Notes: a model not told the origin generated them from the letters alone. Positions 26,732 to 39,057 are shown, counted from the stretch's first letter. The stretch: DNA of 64,000 nucleotides from Myxococcota bacterium (GCA_029251165.1 JAQXDW010000007.1:186001-250000); one strand, 5' to 3'. A program made the numbers and translations.

Positions 26732-27466
26732 ATGCATGTAATCGCCCTCGCACTTCTCACCGGCTGCATCAACAGCAAGCGTCAGCAGCAGGCCTCCGCA
26801 CAGAGCAGCCTCGGCGCTGCCTACCTCCGAGAAGGCAACGCTCCGGCAGCGGTCGGTGTGCTGCGAGAGGCGGTTCGACTGGATCCCCGAAGCTACGATG
26901 CCTGGGAGAAGCTCGGCCTGGCCTACATGGCCCAGGGGGTTCTCGACGAGAGCGAGATCGCCTTCCTGAAGGCGATCCGGCTGAACCCAGAGCGCGCCGA
27001 GATCCGAAACAACTATGGGCTGCTGCTCATGGAGCTGGATCGTCGCGAGGAAGCCATCATCGAATTCGAGGGCGCCCTGACCGACATCACTTACCGAAGC
27101 CCGGCGCTGGTCCTGAACAATCTGGGCTACGCAGAGTACATCGAGGGTCAATACGACGAGGCCCTCTTCCACCTCTCCGAGAGCATCAAGCGCGCCCCGG
27201 AGCTGTGTCCTGCCTACTTCAACCGCGGCCTCGTTCAGCGGGCGAAGGCGCTCCCTCAGCTCGCCCTGGCAGACTTCGACGCGGTCATCCAGCGCTGCCC
27301 GAAAGACTCCACGGGCAGCTACTACCAGGCCGGCGAGATCCTCCTTGAGCTGAACGACACCTACGGCGGCTGCAGCTATCTGCGAATTGTCGTCGACGAC
27401 ACACCGACCAGCACACTCGCAGCGCAGGCTCGCGAGGTCCTCGCTCGGGAATGCAGCGCGTGGTAG
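26732..27466 (+). CDS. TPR lipoprotein, PilF/Tgl-like
   Basis: This 244-residue protein has an 11-residue lipoprotein signal without basic residues (MHVIALALLTGC, Cys 12). Five or six TPR units follow (SSLGAAYLREGNAPAAVGVL, YDAWEKLGLAYMAQGVLDES, LNNLGYAEYIEGQYDEALFH). Size and layout resemble the pilotins PilF/PilW/Tgl that help the type IV pilus secretin assemble, but no pilus gene is nearby, so another scaffold role is possible. Its 3' end overlaps the RodZ-like gene by 16 bases. Confidence 0.75.
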   Translation: MHVIALALLTGCINSKRQQQASAQSSLGAAYLREGNAPAAVGVLREAVRLDPRSYDAWEKLGLAYMAQGVLDESEIAFLKAIRLNPERAEIRNNYGLLLMELDRREEAIIEFEGALTDITYRSPALVLNNLGYAEYIEGQYDEALFHLSESIKRAPELCPAYFNRGLVQRAKALPQLALADFDAVIQRCPKDSTGSYYQAGEILLELNDTYGGCSYLRIVVDDTPTSTLAAQAREVLARECSAW

Positions 27467-28161
27467 ATCTGCGTGCCACACGAGAGCGCCTGGGGCTGAG
27501 CCTGGCGCAAGCCTCCGACCGCGTCAGCATCCCCGAGCACTACCTCGCGGCGATGGAGAACGGTGACCGAGAGGTTCTGCCCTCAGGTCCGTTCCGGCGC
27601 GGCTATCAGCGCCAGTACTTGGAGTTCCTCGGCTTCGATCCGAGCACGCCCATTCTGGATCACACCCTCACCTCCGAGCTGGCGGATCCGCGACATGATC
27701 CCCCGTACAGCCACACACAGACCATCACAATGGCCCTCGAGGAAATCCCGATGGGACGGCTGGTGATGTCCGGCTTCGTGCTGACGATGGTCGTGGTCCT
27801 CTTGCTGCGGCTGCTGTTCGAGGTGGCCGGCGAGCCCCCTGGAGTCGAAGCACCGGCCACCGCAGCGGTCGAGGCTGTCACCGAAGAGACCCCGCCCGAA
27901 GACCTCTCCCCGGGCACGATGCCAACCTCTCGACTGCGCATCCGTGCCATCGAGCCGTCTCGCATCAGCACTCGGGTCGACAGCCAGGACAGCTACCGAG
28001 GCACCCTGCCGGCTGGAGAAATTATTGATCTGGAGGGCCGCGAGATGATCGAGGTGTTCGCCAGCGATCTGACCACCATCCGCATCACCTACAATGGCGA
28101 ACGTATCGAGCCCCTCGGCAACCTCTCCAAGCCCCGACGGCTGGTGTTCGTTCAGGATTAA
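27451..28161 (+). CDS. RodZ-like HTH membrane protein
   Basis: This 236-residue protein has an N-terminal helix-turn-helix of the HTH_25 type (LRATRERLGLSLAQASDRVS, SGPFRRGYQRQYLEFLGFDP). A single transmembrane helix follows at about 110-130 (VMSGFVLTMVVVLLLRLLF), then an acidic linker and a C-terminal beta domain (DUF4115-like). This order is that of RodZ, which links MreB to the rod-shape machinery. No mre or rod gene is visible here. It overlaps the PilF-like gene and is probably co-translated. Confidence 0.8.
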   Translation: MQRVVDLRATRERLGLSLAQASDRVSIPEHYLAAMENGDREVLPSGPFRRGYQRQYLEFLGFDPSTPILDHTLTSELADPRHDPPYSHTQTITMALEEIPMGRLVMSGFVLTMVVVLLLRLLFEVAGEPPGVEAPATAAVEAVTEETPPEDLSPGTMPTSRLRIRAIEPSRISTRVDSQDSYRGTLPAGEIIDLEGREMIEVFASDLTTIRITYNGERIEPLGNLSKPRRLVFVQD

Positions 28162-28217
28162 GACACCTCAGCATCCTCCAAAGGGGGAACAGGATAAGCC
28201 GTCTCCTGGGGGGAACG

Positions 28218-29555
28218 ATGGCTGATCCACGCATCGACGTCATCCGTCGTCTGGCACGTCGCGAGGCATGGCCAGCGCTTCGCCGCACGCTCCAAAAGTC
28301 TCGCTCCGAGGACATCGCCGCAGCCGTCGACCACCTCCCCCCCTCGCTCCAGCGCCGCGTGGTCAAGGACGTCGAAGACGAAGAAAAGACCGCAGAGATC
28401 ATCTCGCTGATCTCCGGCAGCACCCTCCAGTCCGTCCTCTCCGTGTTCCCGTTCGATCAGCTGCTGGCCCTGCTCGCCTTCCTGCCGGTAGACGACGAAG
28501 CCGATGTCATCTCCGCCCTGCCCGAGCCGCTTCAGCGAAGGGTGCTGGCAGCGATCAAGGGCGAAGAAAAGGAGCAGGTCGAGGATCTGCTGTCTTGGCC
28601 CGAAGACTCCGCCGGCGGCCTCATGCACCCCGCGCCGTTCCGACTGCAGTCCGAGCTCACCTGCCGGGATGCCATCTCCGCGCTCCAGGACGCCGATGAC
28701 CTGGAGATGGTCTTCTATCTCTACGTCGAGAACAGCATGGACCAGCTCGTCGGCGTCACCTCGCTGCGCGCGCTCCTGACCCACCCCCCCTCGACCACTC
28801 TGGAAGATCTGGTCACCACCGAGCTGATCTCCGTGGCTCCAGAGACCGACCAGGAAGAGGTCGCCCGCGTCGTCAGCCGCTACGATCTCCTGGCGATTCC
28901 AGTTCTGGATCCAGACCGGCGGATGCTCGGCATCATCACGATCGACGACATCGTGGATGTCATCAAGGAAGAAGCCGCTGAGGACATGATGCTGATGGCG
29001 GGCGTCGGCGACAACATCACCTCGCACACCCAGTCGGTGTTCAGCTCGTTCAAGCAGCGGCTGACCTGGCTGATGATCACCCTGTTCGGCGGCATCGGGA
29101 TGGCTGAGCTCATCGGCCTCTTCGAGGAGAGCCTCCAGGCTCAGGCGGTGCTGGCCGGCTTCATCCCGGTCATGCTGGGAACCGGCGGCAATGTCGGAAC
29201 CCAGGCCGCCACCATTGCGGTCCGGAACATCGCCACTGGCCACGTCGGCAGCTTCGGCACCCTCCCGATGCTGTACAGAGAGGCCCGGGTCGGCACCCTG
29301 CTCGGCTTCACGTTTGCTGCTGTCCTCGGTGGCTACGCCCTGATTCGCTGGATGGAGCCCCGGCTGGGGATCGCCATCGGTGCTGCGCTGATCATCATCG
29401 TCATCTGTGCCGCCACGCTCGGCATGCTGGTTCCGATCACCCTCAACCGCCTGGGGATCGATCCGGCGGTCGCGACGGGCCCGTTCGTGACCACCATCAT
29501 CGACCTCATCGCCATCCTGATCTACTTCTCGATCTGCGGCCTGATCCTCGGGTGA
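28218..29555 (+). CDS. mgtE: Magnesium transporter MgtE
   Basis: This 445-residue protein has the complete MgtE layout. The N-terminal superhelical domain contains FLPVDDEADVISALPEP, followed by two CBS domains (YVENSMDQLVGVTSLRALL, RMLGIITIDDIVDVIKEEAAED). Five membrane helices include the conserved PVMLGTGGNVGTQAATIAVR and the final ICAATLGMLVPITLNRLGID. The soluble part senses Mg2+ and closes the pore when it is plentiful. recO begins with a GTGA overlap at the stop. GATAAG lies about 25 bases upstream of the ATG. Confidence 0.95.
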   Translation: MADPRIDVIRRLARREAWPALRRTLQKSRSEDIAAAVDHLPPSLQRRVVKDVEDEEKTAEIISLISGSTLQSVLSVFPFDQLLALLAFLPVDDEADVISALPEPLQRRVLAAIKGEEKEQVEDLLSWPEDSAGGLMHPAPFRLQSELTCRDAISALQDADDLEMVFYLYVENSMDQLVGVTSLRALLTHPPSTTLEDLVTTELISVAPETDQEEVARVVSRYDLLAIPVLDPDRRMLGIITIDDIVDVIKEEAAEDMMLMAGVGDNITSHTQSVFSSFKQRLTWLMITLFGGIGMAELIGLFEESLQAQAVLAGFIPVMLGTGGNVGTQAATIAVRNIATGHVGSFGTLPMLYREARVGTLLGFTFAAVLGGYALIRWMEPRLGIAIGAALIIIVICAATLGMLVPITLNRLGIDPAVATGPFVTTIIDLIAILIYFSICGLILG

Positions 29556-30307
29556 CCAGCAAGGCGCCGGTCGAGGTCGAGGCAATCCTGGTCGGACAGA
29601 GCGACTACCGGGAGTCTGATCGCATCGTGAAGCTGCTGTGCGCCGAGCACGGCCTGATCAGCGCCGTTGCGCGCTCCGCCCGCGCCAGCCGGCGGCGGTT
29701 CGGCGGCTCCCTGGATCCAGGCAACCGCCTCTCCGCGATTCTCAAGCGGGGCCGCGGCGAGCTGTGGCACCTCGACGAGGTCACCCTGCTCGATGGCCGC
29801 ACCCACTCCCGCAGCGACCTCGATCGGCTGACCCTCCTTGCGTACGCCTGTGAGGCGGTCGCGGCCCTGGCGCGCACGGACTTCGCAGAGCCGCAGCTGT
29901 TCGGCCTGCTCCAGGTCGCCGGCCTGCTCATCGACTCCGCCCCCACTCCCCCCGGTGCGATGTTCCGGATGGCGCTGGAGGCCAAGGCGCTGACCTTCGC
30001 CGGGCTCACCCCCGGACTCGTCCGCTGCATCGAGTGCACCGCTCCCCTGCGCTCCGGCGGACCGTGGACCTTCGATCCCACCCGCGGCGGCGCGCTCCAT
30101 GGCCGCTGTGATCGAATCGGCGGCCGCCCGATCAGCCTGCGCTGGCTGGACACCATCGAGGGCGGGCGACGAACCCCGCTCAAGGAGCTCACCGCTGCGC
30201 GAGCCCCCTCCGGTCCCAGCTGGGCGCTGGCGGAGATCATCGAAGCCCACACCGGGCAGCCGCTGCGCTCTCGGAGCGTGCTGGCCTCGCTCAACCCATA
30301 CGGCTGA
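29552..30307 (+). CDS. recO: DNA repair protein RecO
   Basis: This 251-residue protein has the RecO N-terminal OB fold (EAILVGQSDYRESDRIVKLL, EHGLISAVARSARASRRRFG), the helical centre, and a single CIEC pair from the usual zinc site region. RecO helps RecR load RecA on SSB-coated single-stranded DNA. GTG 29552 overlaps the mgtE stop by four bases. The usual second Cys pair is reduced: only one later Cys (HGRC) is seen, so zinc binding may be degenerate. Confidence 0.88.
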   Translation: MTSKAPVEVEAILVGQSDYRESDRIVKLLCAEHGLISAVARSARASRRRFGGSLDPGNRLSAILKRGRGELWHLDEVTLLDGRTHSRSDLDRLTLLAYACEAVAALARTDFAEPQLFGLLQVAGLLIDSAPTPPGAMFRMALEAKALTFAGLTPGLVRCIECTAPLRSGGPWTFDPTRGGALHGRCDRIGGRPISLRWLDTIEGGRRTPLKELTAARAPSGPSWALAEIIEAHTGQPLRSRSVLASLNPYG

Positions 30308-30323
30308 GCACCGCGACGCGGGC

Positions 30324-30335
30324 TATGCTGTCTTC
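30324..30335 (+). promoter_or_regulatory. -10-like TATGCT six bases before ATG 30336
   Basis: TATGCT (30324-30329) lies in the 28-base gap after recO and is followed by six bases and then ATG 30336. There is no Shine-Dalgarno sequence and no clear -35. Confidence 0.45.
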
Positions 30336-31094
30336 ATGATGCTGCGCCTGAGCCCTGCGATGCTCCTGATCGGCTGCCAGTACCTCGAGGAGGTCCGCAC
30401 GGATCCCGACGAGGTCAACTGGGGCGGCTATGTCTATGCCTACCTGGAGGATGCCGCAGAGCCGGTGGTCCTCTCTGAGCTTGTCGATGTCAATCCGATC
30501 GCCGATCCCCTCATCGAGCTGGTGGACCTGTCTGATGCGCTCCTCATCACCGGCACGCAGCCGCTGGAGAGCAGCCCGGGGTACTGGCAGCTGGAGGCCG
30601 CGCCGGTCGGAGAAGAGGTCGCCATTCGCGTCTCCGGCGAGGGCATGACCCCAACGGTCTGGCGCGGAGCCGTTCCGGGAGGCACCGCGACCTGGCTGAC
30701 CGGCGCACTCTACAGCTACGAGGCCACCATCTACGATGCCTTCTTCGAGAGCATCGACGGCTTCCAGGGCATCGCCTTTCCCTCCCTCACCGACAGCACC
30801 TCAGCGACACTGTGGGGAGAGCCGATGTTCCCGGAAGACTGGGCCGGCGCGACGATCACAGTGACCGATGGTGAGGGGCTGACCGCCGAGGTCCTGGCCC
30901 TGGCCTACGACGAAACCGGAGCGCTGCTTGAGGCTGGAGACGGCGCGATCGACCTGTTCCTCGCTCCCGCGCTGGCGCCAGGCACCGTCACCCTACGGGT
31001 CGAGGTAGAGGGGCGCGCAGCGGTCGAAGAGGAGTGGCCGGCACGGGCTGGAGATATGGTGAGCGCGGTGTTCTTCGCGCTACCCGCAGAATAG
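30336..31094 (+). CDS. Lipoprotein of unknown function
   Basis: This 252-residue protein has a 13-residue lipoprotein signal (MMLRLSPAMLLIGC, Cys 14). An acidic, beta-rich mature part follows (WGGYVYAYLEDAAEPVV, VAIRVSGEGMTPTVWRGAVP). The repeated beta-strand pattern suggests two or three Ig- or transthyretin-like sandwiches. I do not recognise a family. Start ATG 30336 was chosen over the frame extending to 30099 because the extension overlaps recO and lacks coding character. The next gene, also a short lipoprotein, begins 26 bases after the stop. Confidence 0.75.
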   Translation: MMLRLSPAMLLIGCQYLEEVRTDPDEVNWGGYVYAYLEDAAEPVVLSELVDVNPIADPLIELVDLSDALLITGTQPLESSPGYWQLEAAPVGEEVAIRVSGEGMTPTVWRGAVPGGTATWLTGALYSYEATIYDAFFESIDGFQGIAFPSLTDSTSATLWGEPMFPEDWAGATITVTDGEGLTAEVLALAYDETGALLEAGDGAIDLFLAPALAPGTVTLRVEVEGRAAVEEEWPARAGDMVSAVFFALPAE

Positions 31095-31120
31095 AACGTC
31101 CGTCAGAAACGGAGTGAGAC

Positions 31121-31828
31121 ATGCTCGCACTGCTCGCACTGGGCTGCCTGCCCGACAGCACCATCATGAGCGGCATCATCATGGATGGTCCAGACAGCAG
31201 CGTCGGCGTCCCTGACGCCACGATCACGATCCAGACCGCCGGCGGCAGCGAGTGGGACGCCACCACCGCAGATGGAACCGGTGGCTTCGAGGTCGAGGTC
31301 CCGATCCACGCCCTGTTCTACTTCACGGCATCCGCCAGTGACTATCGCTCGACAGTCTTTACCAGCATCTCAGATGACAAGCCGGTCATTGTCGACGACG
31401 GCACCCTCTGGATGCAGACCAACAGCGACATCGAGGCGCTGATCACAGAGTTTGGTGACTGTGCAGCCGAGGCAGCCGCCGGTGGCGGCGGCGTCATCGA
31501 GGGCGAGATCCGCCTGCAGGTGGTTCAGAGCGGAGAGGTCACCACCTTCCCGCTGGTCACCACCGCAGCTGCGCTGGCCTATACCGAGAGCGGTGTTCCA
31601 TATACTGCCTGCTACTTCGATGACACCGGCGCCCCCTCCGACGACGCGGTCATGACGGGTACCACCGGCCGATTTGCCATCTTCGGCGTGCCATCTGGTC
31701 TGCTCAGCCTGCAGATTCGCTACGACTACGGCGGCTCAGAAGATCAAGAAGACTGGTACCCTGTGTATATGCCCGACAACGGTGCCGTTCCGATGTGGCC
31801 GGCGCTGGTCAGCATGCCCGGCTGGTAG
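31121..31828 (+). CDS. Lipoprotein with carboxypeptidase-regulatory-like domain
   Basis: This 235-residue protein has the shortest signal in the window: MLALLALGC, with the acceptor Cys at position 9 and no basic residue. The start is supported by GGAGTGA five bases upstream. The mature N-terminus (SGIIMDGPDSSVGVPDATIT through TTADGTGGFEVEVP) is a transthyretin-like/CarboxypepD_reg sandwich. The second half contains a similar motif (TACYFDDTGAPSDDAVM, TGRFAIFGVPSGLLSL). Such domains are usually structural or sugar-binding on the surface. No enzyme domain is attached. Confidence 0.75.
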   Translation: MLALLALGCLPDSTIMSGIIMDGPDSSVGVPDATITIQTAGGSEWDATTADGTGGFEVEVPIHALFYFTASASDYRSTVFTSISDDKPVIVDDGTLWMQTNSDIEALITEFGDCAAEAAAGGGGVIEGEIRLQVVQSGEVTTFPLVTTAAALAYTESGVPYTACYFDDTGAPSDDAVMTGTTGRFAIFGVPSGLLSLQIRYDYGGSEDQEDWYPVYMPDNGAVPMWPALVSMPGW

Positions 31829-31952
31829 GTGGCATAAACCCATGCTCAAAAGTAATTTATCATCATCAAATTGCAGACCATTCGGTGAAGACGCCATGGT
31901 TGGCTGGTGGCATTCTGTTACGGTGTGACCCGTCCCCGAAAGGAGCCCCACC

Positions 31953-32240
31953 ATGGGCGAAATGATTCGAAAGCCTGATACCAATCCGGTGATCGTCGCT
32001 GCTGCCAATTTGATCCTGGGCGCACTCGGCTACTACCTGATCGGCCAGGAAAAGAAGGCGATGATCGCAGCCATCGCGACCATCGTCCTGTTTCCGTTCA
32101 CCTGTGGATTCTTGGCAATTCCTGCGATCCTCATCTTCTCCTACGACGGCTATCTCCTGGGACAGAAGCTCCAGAGCGGCCAGTCCATCAGCGAGAATGA
32201 GAACGGCCTCGAATTCCTGAACACCATCTTCAAGGACTGA
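31953..32240 (+). CDS. Small two-helix membrane protein, TM2-like
   Basis: This 95-residue protein has two hydrophobic helices (VIVAAANLILGALGYYLIG; MIAAIATIVLFPFTCGFLAI) joined by QEKKA, followed by IFSYDGYLLGQKLQ. The GALGYYLIGQ and DGYLLGQ spacing resembles TM2-domain proteins, whose role is unclear. AAAGGAG precedes ATG 31953. The upstream 120 bases are relatively AT-rich. A perfect hairpin overlaps the stop codon. Confidence 0.75.
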   Translation: MGEMIRKPDTNPVIVAAANLILGALGYYLIGQEKKAMIAAIATIVLFPFTCGFLAIPAILIFSYDGYLLGQKLQSGQSISENENGLEFLNTIFKD

Positions 32241-32260
32241 TCTACAGCCCCCTGTAGATC
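32239..32260 (+). terminator. Hairpin overlapping the stop of the TM2-like gene
   Basis: GATCTACAG (32239-32247) and CTGTAGATC (32252-32260) form a perfect 9-bp stem with a CCCC loop. The stem begins inside the TGA. No T-run follows, so termination may be partial; it could instead stabilise the 3' end. Confidence 0.5.
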
Positions 32261-32283
32261 AATCCAAGGGCCAAGCACGAGCA

Positions 32284-33330
32284 ATGGATCCCGCATTCGC
32301 CGGATTTAGAGAGCCTCATGCCTGGCTCATTCGCGGGCTCGTCGAGTATGGCTGGCCCGATGTCACCCGCGCAGGCGGGCGTGTCCCCCCCGGCATGTTC
32401 GGGGGCTTTGATCTGACTCGGTTCGCCGGAGGGTATGGCCGCGAGGGCTTCTCGCTGTGCGTGCCGGCCATCGTCGAAGAGCAGTGGCTCAAGGAAGACG
32501 GGGTCTACGACTTCGTCATCAAGATGACCCGCTCCCCAAGCGGAGAGATGGTCTTTGCGGTGCGCTGTCCTGAGGCCAACTTCTTCGAGGAGTTTGTCTT
32601 CGACCGGGCCAATCCGCTGCACATCGCAGGCTACATTCATCAATCTCTGACGACCTATGTTCCCGACTTCGTGCGCTGGCGACAGGGCGGCGGCGAGGTC
32701 ACCTGGGCACAGCGCGCCGGGATGCCCGAGGTTCAGGGAGAGCCCTGCTCCTCGCTGCTGTCACAGTTCATCAACGAGCGGGTCAACCTGCGCCGCTCGA
32801 TGGATGTGGGCCCCGCGGAGAGCTGGTGGATGGACGGCGAGTCCGAGGGCTGGGCTGGCGGCGCGATCGCCAGCGTCGGTCGGGCCGCAGAGAACGAGCG
32901 CGGAGAAGACGGTGAGCTGCAGGAGGCCGCCCGCTTCCTCGCGGAGTCCACCGTCAAGCCACCCGGAATGGCCCTGACCACGATGGCGACCATCGGTCTG
33001 CTCAACGGGTTCCTCTGGCTGGGCAACGTCGCGCTGACCGTCAGCTTCATGGCGACGGACCTGCTCACCGGTGATCCCTCTCGCTATGTCTTCTCCATGA
33101 TGATCAGCAGCGTCATCGGCTTCAGCCTGATCAGCGGCGGTGCGCTCGCCATGGCGGGAGCACGGAAGTACCGCAAGCTGGAGAACGGACCTCTGATGTG
33201 GTTCTCCATCGCCTATGCCGCGGCATCTCCAGCCTGCTGCCTGCTCGGTGCCCCCTTCGCTGCGTGGGCCATCTACAGCTGGCTCCGTCCAGAGGTCAAA
33301 GACTTCCGGAGCACACCGCTTCTCCGCTGA
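32284..33330 (+). CDS. Membrane protein of unknown function
   Basis: This 348-residue protein has a soluble N-terminal domain of about 220 residues, rich in aromatic residues (GFREPHAWLIRGLVEYGWPD, YVPDFVRWRQGG). Three or four C-terminal membrane helices follow (ATIGLLNGFLWLGNVALTVSF, SMMISSVIGFSLISGGALAM, WFSIAYAAASPACCLLG). There is no signal peptide, so the N-terminal domain is probably cytoplasmic. I do not recognise a family. It starts at ATG 32284, 43 bases after the TM2-like gene, and the two may be co-transcribed. Confidence 0.7.
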   Translation: MDPAFAGFREPHAWLIRGLVEYGWPDVTRAGGRVPPGMFGGFDLTRFAGGYGREGFSLCVPAIVEEQWLKEDGVYDFVIKMTRSPSGEMVFAVRCPEANFFEEFVFDRANPLHIAGYIHQSLTTYVPDFVRWRQGGGEVTWAQRAGMPEVQGEPCSSLLSQFINERVNLRRSMDVGPAESWWMDGESEGWAGGAIASVGRAAENERGEDGELQEAARFLAESTVKPPGMALTTMATIGLLNGFLWLGNVALTVSFMATDLLTGDPSRYVFSMMISSVIGFSLISGGALAMAGARKYRKLENGPLMWFSIAYAAASPACCLLGAPFAAWAIYSWLRPEVKDFRSTPLLR

Positions 33331-33474
33331 CGCACCCTCTTCTGTCTCAGCAATGTGACCGTCGGTGCCAGAGGCGTGACAAACGGGTCGCCCCGCACTG
33401 CCCTGCCTGCACCACCAGAGTCCAGAGCGGATATAGGGGTGACCTTCTCCACCTCGGGAATTCCTGTGACTGCG

Positions 33475-34320
33475 ATGACGTTTCAAGAGTTAATCCTTCG
33501 CCTCCAGAGCTACTGGGGAAGCAAGGGCTGTGCGGTGCTTCAGCCGTTCGACATGGAGATGGGAGCGGGCACCTTCCACTGGGCCACCTTCCTCCGCTCG
33601 CTGGGTGAGAAGCCCTGGCGGTGCGCGTATGTCCAGCCTTCTCGACGACCGGCCGATGGCCGCTACGGCGAGAATCCAATGCGACTGGGGCACTACTACC
33701 AGTTTCAGGTCCTCATCAAGCCCTCGCCGCTGGACATCCAGGAGCTCTACATCGGCTCCCTGGAAGCGATCGGGATCGATCTGACCAAGCACGATCTGCG
33801 GTTCGTCGAGGACAACTGGGAGTCCCCTACGCTGGGCGCCTGGGGGCTGGGCTGGGAGGTCTGGCTGGACGGCATGGAGATCTCACAGTTCACGTACTTC
33901 CAGCAGTGCGGCGGCATGGAGCTCTCTCCGATCTCAGTCGAGCTGACCTACGGCCTGGAGCGCCTCGCGATGTACCTCCAGCGCGTCGAGCACTTTGGCG
34001 ATCTGACCTGGGTGGACGGCATCAGCTACCGCGAGGTCTACCTCCGCAACGAGCAGGAGCAGTCGAAGTACGCCTTCGAGACCTCCAGCGTCGAGCGGCT
34101 GCTGAGCCTGTTCAACACCTGCGAGGCCGAGTGCCAGCAGACCACCGAGGCCGGTCTCGCGCTGCCCGCCTACGACTACTGCATGAAGTGCTCTCACATC
34201 TTCAACCTCCTCGACGCACGCGGCGCGATCAGTGTCGCCGAGCGCGCCCGGTACATCGGGCGAATCCGCAAGCTGGCCTTGAGCTGCGCTGAGGTCTTTG
34301 TCGCCCAGGAGGCGAAGTAA
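33475..34320 (+). CDS. glyQ: Glycyl-tRNA synthetase alpha chain
   Basis: This 281-residue protein begins [14 protein letters not shown]. It contains the invariant class II blocks of the alpha subunit: [35 protein letters not shown] and [14 protein letters not shown]. The heterotetramer with GlyS charges tRNA-Gly. ATG 33475 matches the usual N-terminus; GTG 33466 is an alternative with GGGAA upstream. The stop TAA shares its last A with the glyS ATG. TATAGG lies about 40 bases upstream. Confidence 0.95.
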   Translation: MTFQELILRLQSYWGSKGCAVLQPFDMEMGAGTFHWATFLRSLGEKPWRCAYVQPSRRPADGRYGENPMRLGHYYQFQVLIKPSPLDIQELYIGSLEAIGIDLTKHDLRFVEDNWESPTLGAWGLGWEVWLDGMEISQFTYFQQCGGMELSPISVELTYGLERLAMYLQRVEHFGDLTWVDGISYREVYLRNEQEQSKYAFETSSVERLLSLFNTCEAECQQTTEAGLALPAYDYCMKCSHIFNLLDARGAISVAERARYIGRIRKLALSCAEVFVAQEAK

Positions 34321-36374
34321 TGTCGTCCGCTACCGCTGAGCTGTTCATCGAGATCCGCTGCGAGGAGCTGCCCGCACGCATGGTTGCTGCAGCCGAGCGC
34401 GCCCTCGCCAACAACGTGGTCAAGCTGCTCAAGGGCATCGAGCACGGCGCGATCACCACCTGGAGTACGCCCCGTCGCCTCGCCGTCTCCATCGCCGACG
34501 TCGCCGAGGGCCGCCCGGTCCAGGAGAAGCTGGTCACCGGCCCGCCTCAGCGCGCCGCCTTCCGCGACGGCGCTCCCACGAAGACCGCCATCGGCTTTGC
34601 CCGGGGACGCGGCGTGGCCGTTGAAGACCTGGAGATCGTCGAGTCCGCGCGAGGACCAGTGGTCGCCGCCCGCGTGAAGACCGGCGGAGAGAAGAGCGCC
34701 GATCTCATCGCTGCGGGTCTGGAGGGAGCGGTGCTGTCGATGTCGTTTCCCCGTCCGATGCGCTGGGGTACCGGCACCGTCCGCTGGGCACGACCGCTGC
34801 ATGGTGTCATCGCCCTGCTCGGCGGACAGCGCATCCCGCTGACCGTTGCCGGCATCGAGAGCGGATGCGAGACCCTCGGCCACCGCCTGACGCGCGGCCC
34901 CGTCACAGCCACAGGCTCCGCTGACTGGCTCGTCGGGCTGCGCGCCCACAACGTCGAGCCCGACGCCGCCGCACGCCGTGCGGACATCACAGCCCAGCTG
35001 AGCGCTGCGGTCGCGGCACTCTCTGGTGAGATCCGCGACTGGGATCTGGTCGATGAGGTCGTCAACCTCGTCGAGTGTCCGATCGTGGTCACCGCGAGCT
35101 TCGGTGAGGACCTCCTTGGGCTCCCGCCGCACCTGCTCGTCGAGTCAATGAAGGTCCATCAGCGGGTCTTCCCCGTCTACGTCAACGACGCACTCGACCA
35201 CCACTTCCTCGTCGTCTCCAACCAGCCCTACGCCCGCCAGCCCGAGTCCGCAGCGACCATCTCTGAGGGCAACGAGCGGGTGCTGACCGCACGGTTCTAC
35301 GACGCAAAGTTCTTCTACGCGGAGGACCGCAAGAAGACGCTGTCCGACTTCCGGGGCCGCCTGGAGGGCATGCAGTGGATCCGCAAGGGCGGCACCATGG
35401 CAGAGAAGGCCGATCGCATCGCAGCCCTGGCCGCAACGCTGGCTCCGCTGCTGGGGGCTGATGCTGATGCTGCCGCACGCGCAGGCCTGCTGTGCAAGTA
35501 CGATCTCGGCACCCAGATGGTCAGCGAGTTCCCCAAGCTCCAGGGCCACATCGGCAACCTGCTGGCTGGGTTTGACGGGGAAGATCCCGCCATCGCTGCC
35601 GCCATCGAGGAGCACTACTACCCCCGCTATCAAGGCGATGCCCTGCCAGGCAGTGCCTTGAGCCGAACCGTCGCCATCGCCGATCGGCTCGACAGCCTCG
35701 CAGGCTGCTTCGGGCTGGGCCTCAAGCCCAAGGGCAGCGCAGACCCCCTCGGCCTGCGCCGGGCCACCATCGGCATGCTGCAGATCCTCCTGAGCGCACG
35801 GGTCGGACTCTCCATCTCCGATCTCCTCTCCCTCACTGCGCTGACCGATGACCAGAAGACAGACCTCGCCGGGTTCCTGACCGCGCGGCTGCGGGGCATC
35901 TTCCTGGAGCGCTACAGCAGCAACGCTGCCGGGACCGAGCTGGTCAACGCCGTCATGGCCACTGGCGACGATGCTCCCGTTGCCCTCGCCGCTCGCCTGG
36001 AGGCCATGGCTGAGGTCGCCGCGACGCCAGAGTTTGGACCACTGAAGACCACCTTCAAGCGCGTCATGGGTCTCATCAAGGACCACGCCAGCCCGGCATA
36101 TGACGCTGCGGCCATGACCAAGGATGCCGAGACGGCGCTGCACCTCGCGCTGGACGGCGTCAAGCAGACCGCCCGTGCGCACGCCGCGCAGCAGGACTAC
36201 TCGGCTGCCCTCGCCGCGCTCTCTAGCCTCAAGCCGGCCGTCGACCGGCTGTTCGACGAGGTCCTGGTGGTTCACCAAGACCTCGCTGTTCGAAACAACC
36301 GTCTCTCGCTTCTTCGTGCCATCGGTGACGAGTTCCGCCAGATCGCCGACTTCAGTCAGCTCTCCGTCGAGTAA
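34320..36374 (+). CDS. glyS: Glycyl-tRNA synthetase beta chain
   Basis: This 684-residue protein begins with the standard ELFIEIRCEELPARM block. It continues with TWSTPRRLAVSI, KDIEF-region equivalents, HQRVFPVYVND, the HD-like middle domain with GLLCKYDLGTQMVSEFP, and the C-terminal anticodon-binding helices ending in FDEVLVVHQDLAVRNNRL. It supplies tRNA recognition and stability to GlyQ. It overlaps glyQ by one base (TAATG) and precedes ppdK by 12 bases. Confidence 0.95.
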   Translation: MSSATAELFIEIRCEELPARMVAAAERALANNVVKLLKGIEHGAITTWSTPRRLAVSIADVAEGRPVQEKLVTGPPQRAAFRDGAPTKTAIGFARGRGVAVEDLEIVESARGPVVAARVKTGGEKSADLIAAGLEGAVLSMSFPRPMRWGTGTVRWARPLHGVIALLGGQRIPLTVAGIESGCETLGHRLTRGPVTATGSADWLVGLRAHNVEPDAAARRADITAQLSAAVAALSGEIRDWDLVDEVVNLVECPIVVTASFGEDLLGLPPHLLVESMKVHQRVFPVYVNDALDHHFLVVSNQPYARQPESAATISEGNERVLTARFYDAKFFYAEDRKKTLSDFRGRLEGMQWIRKGGTMAEKADRIAALAATLAPLLGADADAAARAGLLCKYDLGTQMVSEFPKLQGHIGNLLAGFDGEDPAIAAAIEEHYYPRYQGDALPGSALSRTVAIADRLDSLAGCFGLGLKPKGSADPLGLRRATIGMLQILLSARVGLSISDLLSLTALTDDQKTDLAGFLTARLRGIFLERYSSNAAGTELVNAVMATGDDAPVALAARLEAMAEVAATPEFGPLKTTFKRVMGLIKDHASPAYDAAAMTKDAETALHLALDGVKQTARAHAAQQDYSAALAALSSLKPAVDRLFDEVLVVHQDLAVRNNRLSLLRAIGDEFRQIADFSQLSVE

Positions 36375-36386
36375 GGGGTTTCCATC

Positions 36387-39032
<2,646 letters not shown>

Positions 39033-39057
39033 GTGCCTGAGGGGTTGTCACACGGTC

